Assembly (NCBI GenBank): GCA_965116685.1
Contig: OZ220707.1
Span: 124,001-188,000, forward strand
DNA from: Bin80 sp965116685
GTDB taxonomy: Bacteria; Bacteroidota; Rhodothermia; Rhodothermales; Bin80
Length of the DNA stretch: 64,000 bases
Reading direction: 5' to 3'
Shown here: one piece after another, positions 9,673-19,800 of the stretch
Numbering within the stretch: the first letter of the stretch is position 1
Layout: each line of letters starts with the position of its first letter
Position numbers and translations under genes: made by a program
Notes under the pieces: model-generated
What the model was told of the DNA's origin: nothing
Database searches by the model: none
The model's input: only the letters and a program-made list of their open reading frames with translations

Positions 9673-10602
9673 TTGAATAACCCAGACAATCATACCGTTC
9701 GCGTTTTTGGTCCCGCCTCATTGTCCAATCTGGGCCCAGGCTTTGATACATTGGGGTTATGCCTAAAGGGGATGGGAGACATCATCGAAGCGCGGTTTTC
9801 CTCGAAGCCGGGAATCGCCATCACTTCTTCGGATCCCATTCCGTTGGAAGCTATGAACAATACGGCAGGACGTGCAGCCCATCTTGTTATGACAAAGGCT
9901 GCGGATAAGAGAGGACTTCACTTACACATAACGAAAGGCATCCCTATCGGCTCGGGGATCGGTGGTTCTGCTGCCAGTGCTTCAGCGGGTGCATGGGCTG
10001 CAAATCTTCTTTTAGGTAAGCCATTTACCAAGAAAGAGCTGGCTTATCAAGTCCTGGAAGCGGAGCGATTGGCCAGTGGCGGGGCACTTCACGGTGATAA
10101 CGCATTGCCGTCCCTTTTGGGAAGCCTCATCCTTACTTCTCCGGTCAGACCACTTGATTATCGTCGGATTGAACTGACAAGACCGATGCACCTAGTAGTT
10201 GTATTGCCCAAAAGGACGATCCTTACCGCAGATGCAAGAACGATTCTACCTCGCGTGGTCCCAAGACTCGAAGCCGTGCATAATGCCAGTGATTTGGCGT
10301 TTATGCTGCATTCGTTAATGATGGGGGATTGGGATACACTCGCTCCTTATATGATGCGGGATCGCATTGTAGAGCCCGCACGGGCAAGCCTTGTACCTTG
10401 CTATACTGCTGTGCGTGAAGCAGCGCTGGATGCCGGTGCATGCGCGGTGGCATTAACCGGATCAGGACCGGCGATGTTTGCAATTTTAAACGATGGGCAA
10501 TCCGCATCAGAGATATGCAATGCAATGGTCGAGGCGGCCGGGGAGGAAGCGAATGGGATCGTCACGCAGGCAGATATGCATGGCGTTCGACAATGTACAT
10601 AA
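9673..10602 (+). CDS. thrB: Homoserine kinase (ThrB)
   Basis: ThrB phosphorylates homoserine to O-phosphohomoserine in threonine synthesis. The 309-residue GHMP-family kinase shows VFGPASLSNLGPGFD at the N terminus and the ATP-binding loop PIGSGIGGSAASASA. A second glycine-rich motif near the C terminus (ALTGSGPAMFAI) is also typical. The start is a TTG at 9673, chosen because the conserved N terminus begins only a few residues later and there is no earlier in-frame ATG. thrC starts 4 nt after the stop, so the two consecutive steps of the pathway are translated together. Confidence 0.95.
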   Translation: MNNPDNHTVRVFGPASLSNLGPGFDTLGLCLKGMGDIIEARFSSKPGIAITSSDPIPLEAMNNTAGRAAHLVMTKAADKRGLHLHITKGIPIGSGIGGSAASASAGAWAANLLLGKPFTKKELAYQVLEAERLASGGALHGDNALPSLLGSLILTSPVRPLDYRRIELTRPMHLVVVLPKRTILTADARTILPRVVPRLEAVHNASDLAFMLHSLMMGDWDTLAPYMMRDRIVEPARASLVPCYTAVREAALDAGACAVALTGSGPAMFAILNDGQSASEICNAMVEAAGEEANGIVTQADMHGVRQCT

Positions 10603-10606
10603 ATTC

Positions 10607-11857
10607 ATGTGGTATGTGAGTACACGTGGGCGCGTGCAACCCGTTGATTTTCCGACAGCATTATTACAGGGCCTGGCGCCGGATGGTGGACTCTATGTTC
10701 CAGACAAACTTCCAGAGATAGACACGCAAGCCTGGAAAGCGGCTACGGATTTTTCTGCAATGTCCACGCGGATCCTCACGCCATGGCTGGCCAGTGAAAT
10801 CCCTGAAACGGTTCTGGCATCCATACTCAGACAAGCACTCAATTTCCCGATTCCCTTGGTCAAGGTTGGCAGTGCATGGGTCTTAGAGCTCTTTCATGGC
10901 CCAACCTTGTCATTCAAGGATTTTGGTGCACGTACGATGTCTCGGCTCATGAACTATTTGGTCAAAGATGAGACTCTGACGATCTTGGTCGCCACCTCGG
11001 GAGATACAGGAAGTGCAGTGGCGGATGGCTTTGGGAATCTCCCGAATTTGCGGGTTGCCGTGCTGTATCCGAAAGGTCAGGTCAGTTCCACGCAGGAGAA
11101 GCAGCTTATTGTACGACGAAAGGGGGTGCGTGCGTTCGCCGTCAATGGGACCTTTGATGACTGCCAGGCAATGGTCAAAAAGCTGCTGATTTCTCCTGGA
11201 GGGCTGCGCCTGTCTGCGGCGAACTCCATCAATGTAGGACGTCTTTTGCCGCAGATGCTTTACTATTACTGGGCTTTTGCACAGGGGCAGTGGGGCAGTG
11301 CTGATGTATGTGTTCCCTGCGGGAATCTTGGCAATCTGACTGCGGGGGTGCTGTCGTCGCTGTGTGGGCTTCCGGTACGCAATTTTATTGCAGCACATAA
11401 TGCGAATAATGGATATCCCAAATTCCTTGCCGGGGATAAAGATGTTTTTGGGGAGTCCATCCGAACGTTATCGAATGCAATGGACGTAGGCCGCCCCAGT
11501 AATTTTGAACGTCTTAAATTTTTGTTGCCAGAAGATCAGATGCGCCGCATGATCCAAGGCAGCTCATGCTCTGACGAGGATACGCTGACTTCCATCCGAC
11601 GCGTTTACGAAGAAACTGGCTATACTGCGGACCCGCATACCGCAGTTGCGCTTGCAGCCATACGTGATCGTCCCACGCCGGTGGTTGTACTGTCGACTGC
11701 CCATCCGGCCAAATTTCCTGATACAGTAGAACGGGCATTGAGGCATGCTCCTGTTTCCGTACCTGCGTTGACAAGACTGGAATCAATGCCTACTCGTGTA
11801 CAGTCCCTTGAACCAACATCGGACGCGCTCCGTTTGAAACTCGAATCCTGGGATTGA
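10607..11857 (+). CDS. thrC: Threonine synthase (ThrC)
   Basis: ThrC converts O-phosphohomoserine to threonine using PLP. The frame is open upstream into thrB, but the ATG at 10607 gives the family's usual N terminus (MWYVSTRGR), so it is taken as the start and yields 416 residues. The PLP lysine lies in HGPTLSFKDFGARTM. VATSGDTGSAVADGF binds the cofactor phosphate, and NSINVGRLLPQMLYYYWA is also family-specific. The gene sits 4 nt after thrB and is followed immediately by a squalene/phytoene synthase-like gene. Confidence 0.95.
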   Translation: MWYVSTRGRVQPVDFPTALLQGLAPDGGLYVPDKLPEIDTQAWKAATDFSAMSTRILTPWLASEIPETVLASILRQALNFPIPLVKVGSAWVLELFHGPTLSFKDFGARTMSRLMNYLVKDETLTILVATSGDTGSAVADGFGNLPNLRVAVLYPKGQVSSTQEKQLIVRRKGVRAFAVNGTFDDCQAMVKKLLISPGGLRLSAANSINVGRLLPQMLYYYWAFAQGQWGSADVCVPCGNLGNLTAGVLSSLCGLPVRNFIAAHNANNGYPKFLAGDKDVFGESIRTLSNAMDVGRPSNFERLKFLLPEDQMRRMIQGSSCSDEDTLTSIRRVYEETGYTADPHTAVALAAIRDRPTPVVVLSTAHPAKFPDTVERALRHAPVSVPALTRLESMPTRVQSLEPTSDALRLKLESWD

Positions 11858-11860
11858 TTG

Positions 11861-12565
11861 ATGCCCCCCTTCGCTCCATCGGACTGGCCGCAGAATGAAT
11901 TCCGAGCGGCAGCGGCAACTCTTTGGCAATGGTATCGTGCGGCACAAGCCGGTGAATACTCATCCGTTCATCGTAGCAAAGCGCACGCGGTATGCGAGGA
12001 ATTCAATTTACCGACTCACCTAGTTGATGCTCAGTTCATTGAAGGAGGTGTTCCAACGGTCTATACGATCACGGATCTCTTTGACTACATGGATCGCTCG
12101 GCGGGTTCACATGCACTTCTGTTGGCAAAGCTGGCAGGATATACTGCAAACTGGGTCAAGGATCCAGTCAGAAAATTTGGGCGGGCTCTTTTTCTTACGC
12201 GATCCCTCATGTTCCTCAAGGAGGATCTCCAGGCAGGGCGACAGTTTATTCCGCTTGATCTATTGCAAAAAAACAATGTGGACAATGCAGACCTGATGGA
12301 GGGAAAGCTTTCTTCTGGAATGCGCTCGGTACTCTGGAAACAGGTCGTCTATGCACGAGATGCATACGCTTCATGCAGAACCCTAAACAGTGATCTCAGT
12401 GGTTGGTGTCGACGGCGGTTTCGTATTTACTGGACCGGTGGACTACACACCTTGGCTCGGATAGAGTCGCGGAAGTTTGATGTTTGGTCAAAGCCGATCG
12501 AGCTTACGTTACTAAACAAAACACGCGTATATTTACATGTCTATACAGGCAAAATGATTCGATGA
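11861..12565 (+). CDS. Degenerate squalene/phytoene synthase-family protein, probably non-catalytic
   Basis: A 234-residue protein whose middle aligns by eye with squalene/phytoene synthases: DLFDYMDRSAGSHALLLAKLAGY corresponds to the helix around YcyrvAgsvG, and residues ~112-133 correspond to the second Asp-rich motif. Two things are off. The N terminus is short by about 50-60 residues and lacks the first Asp-rich motif. The second motif reads LMFLKEDLQAGRQFIPLD, where the usual RDVxED has lost its first aspartate. Loss of metal-binding Asp residues suggests a non-enzymatic member, in the way NDUFAF6 is (inference). A TTG three bases earlier (11858) is an alternative start. Its stop overlaps the purM ATG by 4 nt (ATGA), so it belongs to the thrBC-purM transcription unit. 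Confidence 0.6.
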   Translation: MPPFAPSDWPQNEFRAAAATLWQWYRAAQAGEYSSVHRSKAHAVCEEFNLPTHLVDAQFIEGGVPTVYTITDLFDYMDRSAGSHALLLAKLAGYTANWVKDPVRKFGRALFLTRSLMFLKEDLQAGRQFIPLDLLQKNNVDNADLMEGKLSSGMRSVLWKQVVYARDAYASCRTLNSDLSGWCRRRFRIYWTGGLHTLARIESRKFDVWSKPIELTLLNKTRVYLHVYTGKMIR

Positions 12566-13560
12566 CAGTCTACAAGGATGCAGGTGTAGATATCCAGGCG
12601 GCTAACGAGGCGATGGAACGCCTGAAGCCATTAATCAAGTCAACAAACACTCCCGGAGTGATTCGAGATGTCGGGGCATTTGGCGGCTTCTTTCAACTTG
12701 ACCTTTCTGGACACAAGAAGCCGATATTGGTGTCCTCAATTGACGGTGTGGGGACGAAGATAAAGGTGGCCGTAAAAGCAGGGATTCACGATACGGTTGG
12801 GGAAGATTTGGTCAATCACTGCATTAATGATATTGCCGTATGTGGAGCTGAACCCCTGTATTTCCTTGATTACTTCGCGGCCGGAGAACTATCCGCCGAA
12901 ATTCTGGAAGCCGTAGTAAAGGGGATGGTTCGCGCATGTAAAAATGCTGGGATTGCTTTGATTGGAGGAGAAACCGCCGAGATGCCCGACCTATACTCAC
13001 TGACCGATTACGATTTAGCAGGCGTAATCGTGGGACTGGTGGATAAGGATAAGATTATCGATGGGAGCAAAGTCCAGAAGGGAGACATGCTTTGGGGGAT
13101 CCCTTCGTCGGGACTTCATACAAATGGCTACTCCCTTGCACGTAAAGTTCTACTGGGCCCCCTGTCGGGATATCGTTTGGGCGAAAGGCCCGCACAACTG
13201 AAAGGGACGAGCATCCAAGAAGAGTTGTTGAGCGTACACAAGTGTTACCTATCCTTGATCCGCGATCTCAAGGAGCATGTACATGCCTTTGTTCATGTAA
13301 CTGGAGGTGGGATTGCAGGAAACACTTATCGTGTACTCCCTGAGGAATTTCACGTGCAGGTAGACTATGACAATTGGGAACGCCCGCCTATTTTTGACCT
13401 CATCCAGAAACGCGGGGCTGTACCGGAAAGAGATATGCGGGATACATTTAACCTAGGCATCGGATTGATCGTGATTGCACCTGCTTCGGCGGAGCAAGAC
13501 ATCCAGCGCATCACAGCAGCGCATCACGAGAATCCCATCGAGATGGGAGCCGTATACTAG
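12562..13560 (+). CDS. purM: Phosphoribosylformylglycinamidine cyclo-ligase (AIR synthetase, PurM)
   Basis: PurM closes the imidazole ring of purine synthesis with ATP (FGAM to AIR). The ATG at 12562 overlaps the previous stop as ATGA and gives the conserved start MTVYKDAGVDIQAANE; the frame is open further upstream but that part overlaps the preceding gene. At 332 residues it is close to the usual length. Family motifs visible are SSIDGVGTKIKVA, HCINDIAVCGAEPLYFLDYFA, GGETAEMPDLY, GDMLWGIPSSGLHTNGYSLAR and HVTGGGIAGN. The other purine gene in the window, purC, lies far away at 40530. Confidence 0.95.
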   Translation: MTVYKDAGVDIQAANEAMERLKPLIKSTNTPGVIRDVGAFGGFFQLDLSGHKKPILVSSIDGVGTKIKVAVKAGIHDTVGEDLVNHCINDIAVCGAEPLYFLDYFAAGELSAEILEAVVKGMVRACKNAGIALIGGETAEMPDLYSLTDYDLAGVIVGLVDKDKIIDGSKVQKGDMLWGIPSSGLHTNGYSLARKVLLGPLSGYRLGERPAQLKGTSIQEELLSVHKCYLSLIRDLKEHVHAFVHVTGGGIAGNTYRVLPEEFHVQVDYDNWERPPIFDLIQKRGAVPERDMRDTFNLGIGLIVIAPASAEQDIQRITAAHHENPIEMGAVY

Positions 13561-13623
13561 CAAAATATCACACGTATAAGTTTCCATAACCGCATTAAAC
13601 CATCGCCAAACATTTAACTCTTC

Positions 13624-14307
13624 ATGGGCTCAATTATTTTGATACTGGCTCTGAGCTACCTTGTGGGATCTATTCCTGGAAGCGTGTGGGTGGGGCAATT
13701 ACTGTATGGGGTCGATGTACGTAAGCATGGCAGCTTGAATGCAGGAGCAACGAACGTTTTCCGGGTATTGGGATGGAAAGCAGGGGTATTATCCACCATC
13801 ATTGATGTAGGTAAGGGGTTATTGGCTGCAGGCGTGATTGCCTCTATTCGCATTGACGAGTTCCCATCCGGATTTGCGTTCTGGCAGGTGGAATCCGTCA
13901 TTCGCCTGTTAGCAGGTATCGCTGCGATTGTTGGTCATATGCTTCCTGTTTGGGCCCGATTTCGGGGAGGAAAAGGCGTGAACACCGCCGCGGGGGTCTT
14001 ATTCGCAATTACACCGAAAACGATGTGGATTGTGATCGGAGTTTTTACATTGGTGCTGTTTGGCTCCAGGTATGTCTCCCTGGCAAGTATTATTGCGGCG
14101 TTGATGTTCCCGGCGACCGTGGCCATTCGAATGTTTGTTTTTGATATTGAGGCATTGGACCGGAGTCTGCTCTTATTTGGTTGCATTTTCGCGCTTGCGA
14201 TTCTTTATGCTCATCGGAGTAATATCCAGCGACTTATTTCGGGTAAAGAGAATAAGATCCAACATTTTCGACTGGCCCATGGCATGCGTGGGCGTGGTGA
14301 GTTGTAG
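13624..14307 (+). CDS. plsY: Acyl-phosphate:glycerol-3-phosphate acyltransferase (PlsY)
   Basis: PlsY is an inner-membrane enzyme that acylates glycerol-3-phosphate using acyl phosphate, the first step of phospholipid synthesis. The 227-residue protein is hydrophobic, with about five membrane segments. The three family motifs are present: SYLVGSIPGSVWVG at the N terminus, then KHGSLNAGATNVFRVLGWK and VGHMLPVWARFRGGKGVNTAAG. The C-terminal tail after the last membrane segment is somewhat long. gpsA, which makes its substrate, starts 14 bp downstream, so the two steps are coupled in one unit. Confidence 0.95.
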   Translation: MGSIILILALSYLVGSIPGSVWVGQLLYGVDVRKHGSLNAGATNVFRVLGWKAGVLSTIIDVGKGLLAAGVIASIRIDEFPSGFAFWQVESVIRLLAGIAAIVGHMLPVWARFRGGKGVNTAAGVLFAITPKTMWIVIGVFTLVLFGSRYVSLASIIAALMFPATVAIRMFVFDIEALDRSLLLFGCIFALAILYAHRSNIQRLISGKENKIQHFRLAHGMRGRGEL

Positions 14308-14321
14308 CCTCCGCCAATTGC

Positions 14322-15350
14322 ATGCCGTGTGCAATATCCGTCTTTGGTGCTGGTAGCTGGGGGACTGCACTGTCAGTGAGTTTATCTAGCGGAGGCCATG
14401 CAGTGACCCTCTGGGCTCGCAGGCAGGATCTGGCAAGCGCGATCCAACGCGAGGGGCACAATCCTGAATATTTGCCGGATGTCTCCATTCCAGCATCTGT
14501 AGTCGTTACGGCTGATCTTGTTTTCGCGGCGCAACAGGCAAGTTGCTGGGTGATCGCAACCCCCTCGCATACCGTGCGCAAAATAGCTACAGATTTACTG
14601 GCCTTCTGTGACCGAGAGACAACGATAATCTCTGTTGCCAAGGGGATTGAGACAGAGACAGGACTTACAACAACTGCAGTGCTGGCAGATGTGATAAGCC
14701 CGCCCACTCCCAGGGGAAATCTGGTAGCCTTGTATGGTCCGAGTCACGCAGAAGAAGTTGGGACAAGGAAGCCTACGACACTGGTTGCTGCATCAACCAG
14801 TATAAGGCAGGCGGAAGCTGTGCAGGAGATTTTCATGACGGACCGGCTTAGGATTTATGTAAACAGTGATGTGAAAGGTGTCGAAATTGGGGGAAGTGTT
14901 AAGAATATCATGGCGATTGCATCTGGAATCAGTGACGGAGTTGGCTATGGGGATAATGCCCGGGCAGCTCTCATTACGAGGGGAATTGCAGAGATCCAGC
15001 GCTTGGGAAGTGCACTGGGTGCCGATCCCCGGACCTTCACAGGTCTGACCGGCCTTGGAGACCTAGTGGTTACGTGCACCAGCCGACACAGTCGTAATCG
15101 TCATCTTGGAGAAGCGATCGGACGTGGGGCGACACTTGATGAAATAACGAAATCCATGAATATGGTAGCAGAAGGGGTCAGAACTACAGAAGCAGTATAC
15201 AACATGGCCCAGCGCCTCGGTATTGAGATGCCGATCACCGAAGCGGTGTACGGCATTCTTTTTGAAGGCAAGCAACCCCATGATGTGGTTCAGGAACTAA
15301 TGACACGATCCGCAAAGCAGGAAGAATGGTTACAGGTTCAGGGGCATTGA
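14322..15350 (+). CDS. gpsA: NAD(P)H-dependent glycerol-3-phosphate dehydrogenase (GpsA)
   Basis: GpsA reduces dihydroxyacetone phosphate to sn-glycerol-3-phosphate in the cytosol, supplying PlsY encoded just upstream. The 342-residue protein starts with the dinucleotide-binding loop ISVFGAGSWGTAL. It also has HNPEYLPD, VSVAKGIE-like SVAKGIETETG, YGPSHAEEV, the catalytic-lysine segment GGSVKNIMAIASGISDG, and the C-terminal TGLGDLVVTCTS and MVAEGVRTTEAV motifs. All key regions are intact. Confidence 0.95.
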   Translation: MPCAISVFGAGSWGTALSVSLSSGGHAVTLWARRQDLASAIQREGHNPEYLPDVSIPASVVVTADLVFAAQQASCWVIATPSHTVRKIATDLLAFCDRETTIISVAKGIETETGLTTTAVLADVISPPTPRGNLVALYGPSHAEEVGTRKPTTLVAASTSIRQAEAVQEIFMTDRLRIYVNSDVKGVEIGGSVKNIMAIASGISDGVGYGDNARAALITRGIAEIQRLGSALGADPRTFTGLTGLGDLVVTCTSRHSRNRHLGEAIGRGATLDEITKSMNMVAEGVRTTEAVYNMAQRLGIEMPITEAVYGILFEGKQPHDVVQELMTRSAKQEEWLQVQGH

Positions 15351-15438
15351 AGTAGAAGTTGCGCTCCCATCCAGCTCCAATGATTGCCCTTTTTATCCTG
15401 TGATCACTTGAGGATCTTTTCAAAGCTTATTGGCAGCC

Positions 15439-16104
15439 ATGACCAAGAAAAACTTGGAGAAAATGGTGGCAGAAGGCGAGGGCTTACTTCTTGAATTTAA
15501 ACATCGCTTACCCGAAAGCGAGCGGATTGCCCGAGAAGTGACTGCACTGGCAAATACAAATGGGGGATATCTATTAATTGGGGTTATGGATGACGGGAAT
15601 CTGAGTGGTGTGAAGGATCCTGAAGAGGAAATGTACGCACTCAACCATGCACTTGAGAAGTACTGTAGGCCTGAGATAGCCATGAAGTCAGAATATATCA
15701 AGGTCAGTCGGACCCGCACAGTAGTTGTGGTTAAGATCCCGTTGAGCCCGTCTCGTCCTCACTATGTTCGAGATCGATCTACTCATCAAACATCAGTCTT
15801 TGTTCGATACAGAGATATGTGTATCGCGGCGAGCCGTGAAGCGCGGAAGCTGATGAGGCGATTACCCGATGCGGAGAATGTGTTGATTGAGCTTGGCGAG
15901 AAAGAGCGTCTTCTCTTGCGTCTTCTTGAGCAAGTAGGTCGGGTGAGCGTCCACAGCTTCGCTAAATATGCAAAAATCCATCCTGGAAGGGCATCTCGTA
16001 TAATCGTCAGAATGACAAGAGCAAGAATTCTTCTTCACCATATCGACTTGAATGAAGATTACTTCACTGCAGGCGAAGCACTGCGACCCGGTTCGCGTAA
16101 ATAA
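15439..16104 (+). CDS. AlbA_2 (Schlafen-type) putative DNA-binding protein with winged helix
   Basis: The N-terminal ~120 residues match the AlbA_2/AAA_4 domain: LLLEFKHRLPES (the usual E-K motif), REVTALANTNGGYLLIGVMDDG, and VFVRYRDMCIAAS near the domain end. The C terminus (EKERLLLRLLEQVGRVSVHSFAKYAKIHPGRASRIIVRMTRARIL) reads as a winged helix. Family knowledge: such proteins are putative transcriptional regulators or nucleic-acid binders. The ATG at 15439 is taken as the start; a TTG at 15430 is possible. It stands alone between gpsA and a repeat-bearing intergenic region, and its targets are unknown. Confidence 0.75.
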   Translation: MTKKNLEKMVAEGEGLLLEFKHRLPESERIAREVTALANTNGGYLLIGVMDDGNLSGVKDPEEEMYALNHALEKYCRPEIAMKSEYIKVSRTRTVVVVKIPLSPSRPHYVRDRSTHQTSVFVRYRDMCIAASREARKLMRRLPDAENVLIELGEKERLLLRLLEQVGRVSVHSFAKYAKIHPGRASRIIVRMTRARILLHHIDLNEDYFTAGEALRPGSRK

Positions 16105-16140
16105 TGCCGCTCGTGGCTTCATTCATGAATGTATATTCTT

Positions 16141-16237
16141 GAAGTTCTTGCAAACTCTTCTACAATCCGTATAATATGCCCATAAACACTCCCAGAGCAA
16201 TATTCTCCTCCAAATGAGAGAGTTTTGCAAGAGGCTC
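16141..16237. repeat. MITE-like repeat, copy 1
   Basis: A 97-bp unit repeated at 16569-16666, with scattered substitutions and one deleted A. Its ends are imperfect inverted repeats: left GAAGTTCTTGCAAACTCT, and right (reverse complement) GAGCCTCTTGCAAAACTCT. The right end matches the first 16 bases of the 18-bp terminal repeat of the insertion sequence at 44763-46397. It has no coding capacity. I see no clear target-site duplication here. Confidence 0.65.
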
Positions 16238-16353
16238 ACTTGTCCGTGACAGGATCCATTTGCACGAGAACATCTGCAGGGTATGCTCTGTAGAAGACCG
16301 GTTGCAAACCATGCTGCTCGACTGCGGATACATCGCCTTGATTTGAGAATCGC

Positions 16354-16378
16354 ACCTCAAACCCCTACAGTTTGAGGT
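16354..16378. other. Short hairpin in the intergenic region upstream of susC
   Basis: A perfect 9-bp stem (ACCTCAAAC / GTTTGAGGT) with a 7-nt loop lies between the two MITE-like copies. No T-run follows, so it is not a typical terminator. Apart from the repeats and this hairpin, I see nothing in 16105-16814. Confidence 0.35.
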
Positions 16379-16568
16379 TTGAATCTTTCGATGATTTAAT
16401 CCCACATATACGAAAAAACTACGGACAGGCGGCTTATATGAACTTAATGCCCGCTCTACGGTTAGGTGCTTTGCAATTCGTTCTCCGAAATGGAACCATA
16501 ATTGATAACCGTGTATAACGCGTTGGATTTCGGGGGAGATTGATGCAGCTTCGGGTGTAGTTTTCTTT

Positions 16569-16666
16569 GAGGTTCTTGCAAAACTCTTCTACAATCCGAA
16601 TAATATACCCGTAGACACTCTCAGAGCAATATTCGCCTCCAAATGAGAGAGTTTTGCAAGAGGCTC
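16569..16666. repeat. MITE-like repeat, copy 2
   Basis: A 98-bp second copy of the 16141-16237 unit. Its terminal inverted repeats are better preserved: left GAGGTTCTTGCAAAACTCT against right (reverse complement) GAGCCTCTTGCAAAACTCT, 17 of 19 matching. It ends about 150 bp upstream of the susC start, so it may contribute to that gene's promoter region. The flanks share only TTT. Confidence 0.7.
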
Positions 16667-16814
16667 TTTGATTTTGATTACATCAGTTGCTTGTTTCATA
16701 GCATACTGGGGGTTGCCGGGTAGGTGAAGCTTGGGTCTTTCACATGCTGCATCAGTAGTACTTGCTTACAAGAACGTTTTTCTGGTCAATACTCTATCAC
16801 TAAATAGAACAATC

Positions 16815-19800
16815 ATGCTTAAAAACATACTCAGGATCTACGTATGTAGTCTATGTGTCTTGCTGACATTATTCATGTCAGTGGACAGGGTTGCACATGC
16901 TCAAGATCATACTGTCCAAGGTATGGTCGTGTCCGCCGTTGACAACACCCCCTTGCCGGGTGCCTCGGTTGTCGAGACCGGCACACTGAATGGTACCGCT
17001 ACCGATGTGAACGGAACATTCCTTCTTGAAGTATCAAGTCCAGATGCATCAATTTCAATCACGTTTATTGGATTCGTGAGTCAAACTATTGCGGTAGACG
17101 GTCGAGATGATATTACGATCTCCCTTGAGGAAGATACCGGACTCTTGGAGGAGGTTGTTGTGACCGCAGGCGGCATTGAGCGAAGGGAGCGTGCATTAGG
17201 GTATGCCGTGACCGAAGTGGGGGGTGAGGACCTGCGCGAGATTCGAGAGAACAATGTCGCAAACGCGCTGGCTGGTAAAGTCGCCGGTGTGGTCGTTACG
17301 AAGCCCGCTACCGGGCCAGCAGGATCGAGTCGTGTAATCATACGCGGCGCGTCATCCCTTGGCGAGGATAGCCAACCGCTTTACGTAGTAGACGGCGTTC
17401 CCATTGATAATACAACTCTGGGTAGCGCCGGTATGTGGGGTGGTTCGGACGGTGGCGACGGGATTGGTTCGATTAATCCTGACGACATCGAAAAGATGAC
17501 GGTCTTGAAAGGACCTTCGGCTGCCGCACTCTATGGTACCCGCGCAAAAAATGGAGTCATTCTGATTACCACCAAAAAAGCTTCACCAGGCCTGGGTCTA
17601 GGCGTTGAGTTTTCCAGTAACACGACGTTTGAGAATGTCTTGGTGAATACAGACTGGCAAACCCAATATGGTCAAGGGACCCGTGGTGCAAAGCCAACCT
17701 CGGTAGATGAAGCACTTTCGACTGTTGATGCTGCCTGGGGGCCTCCACTTGATGGTGCACAGACCATAAGTTGGGACGGTACTCAGCAATCATATGGTCT
17801 GGTTGACAATGCTGTAACTTCCTTTTACAATACCGGGCTTACCAGTACGAACAGTATCGCCCTAACAACGGCAAATGAGGTTAGTACTCTACGGATCGGA
17901 CTTTCTCATCTGACGAATGAGGGTATCAGCCCCAATTCAGGACTGTCACGTACTTCGATCTCAGTCAGAGGGTCCTCGCAATTTGGCTCACGTCTGAGCG
18001 CAGATGCGAAAATCAACCTGATCCGGGAGTTTGTGAATAATCGTCCAAGGTTGAGTGACTCGCCGGGGAATGCAAATTATTCCGTCTATCAATTGGCGCC
18101 GAATGTGGATGTGGAAACCATGCAGTGCCCCCCTGAAGAGGAAAACTGCACGGAGTATGGGACCGATGTAGATGGTAGTGAATTGCACCGAGGCCTGTTC
18201 GGGAATATCTATCAGCAGAATCCCTACTGGGCCGCCCATCAATACACGAATCAGGATGAAGACCTGCGAGCCATCGGGTTTGTTTCCCTGGGTTATAAAT
18301 TTGCCGAAGGCATTCAGTTAACCGGACGGTTTGGAGGCGATACCTACACGACACGCCGGACCGGAATTACCCCGTGGGGGACCGCTTATCAGCCACAGGG
18401 TTCTCAAGGGGAGACTGAGTACCGAATTACCGAGATCAATACGGACTTTCTCCTGACGGTTGATCGCAGCCTGACCAGTTCCATTGGACTCCAGGCAACC
18501 GCAGGTGGAAATATACTCTACCGGGAGCGCGAGACTTTATCGTTGACCGGTGGGGGAGGGTTTAATGTGCCGGGGCTGGAGGTTGTCACGAACCAGAATA
18601 CCCGGGGACATGGCTATGGCTATAATGAGAAACAGATAAACTCGTTGTATGGATCAGCGGAATTATCCTATAGCGATTTTTTCTATCTGACGCTGACAGG
18701 CCGTAACGACTGGTCTTCTACTCTTCCATTGGAGAATAACAGCTATTTCTATCCATCTATCAGTGCCAGTCTTGTATTGACGGATGCGATTGATATGCCT
18801 GGTTGGGTCAGTTTTGCAAAGCTCCGTGCCTCGTGGGCGGAGGTTGGTGGAGATACATCTCCCTACCAGTTGGCATTAACGTATGGGTTAAGTGGCAGTC
18901 ATCTTGGTCAGCCGCGCGGAAATATTGCACAGGGAAGTATCCCCCTAGCCGGCCTGAAACCCTCACAAACCGTGGGGATTGAGGGAGGTTTTGATATACG
19001 CTTCCTGGAGAACCGTTTCGGGATCGACTTTACCTACTATACGGAAAGTGCGACAAACCAGATTCTATCGACGACGATCTCAAGTGCTTCCGGTTTTGGC
19101 GGCCAAATCATTAATGCAGGCGAAATTTCCAATCAGGGAGTGGAGTTGCTGATCACAACGACCCCTGTTCGCCAAGGAGACTGGCGCTGGGATCTGGATC
19201 TCAACCTTGCACGCAACCATAATGAAGTTGTGGAGCTTGTCGAAGGCCAAACTTCCTTGGTTCTCGCTGAAAGCCGGCACAGAGGGAATTTTGTGACCGC
19301 GGATGTCGGGGAACCCTATGGGTCCATCAAAGGGCGCAAGTACCTTCGCCAGAATGTACCGACCGGCGAAGAAGCTTCCGATTGTGATGCAACCGGCCCC
19401 ATCGTACATGATGCAGATGGTTTGCCCATGCGGACCTCCGATCTGTGTGTCCTTGGAAATGGCACCCCCGATGTGAGTGGTGGTATTCGGAGTTCATTGC
19501 GCTGGCGGAATATCGCATTGACCATGCTTTTTGATATGCGTTTTGGTGGAGACCTCTTCTCGGTTACCAACAGCGCTGCGTATAGCAACGGACTGCATAA
19601 GAATACATTGGAAGGCCGTGACGTAGGCTATATCGTCGGGGATGGTGTCAATGAAGACGGGCAGGCAAATACGGTTCAAGCCAATCCGCAAGATTATTTT
19701 GGAAGAATTGGTGGAGGAACGATCGGCGAGGAATTCATTTACGATGCTAGTTTCGTAAAGCTCCGGGAGGTGCAGATCAGTTACAATCTGCCATCACACT

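Noticed and set aside
16141..16666. Target-site duplications for the MITE-like copies
   Set aside because: Copy 1 shows none and copy 2 only a TTT that could be chance.
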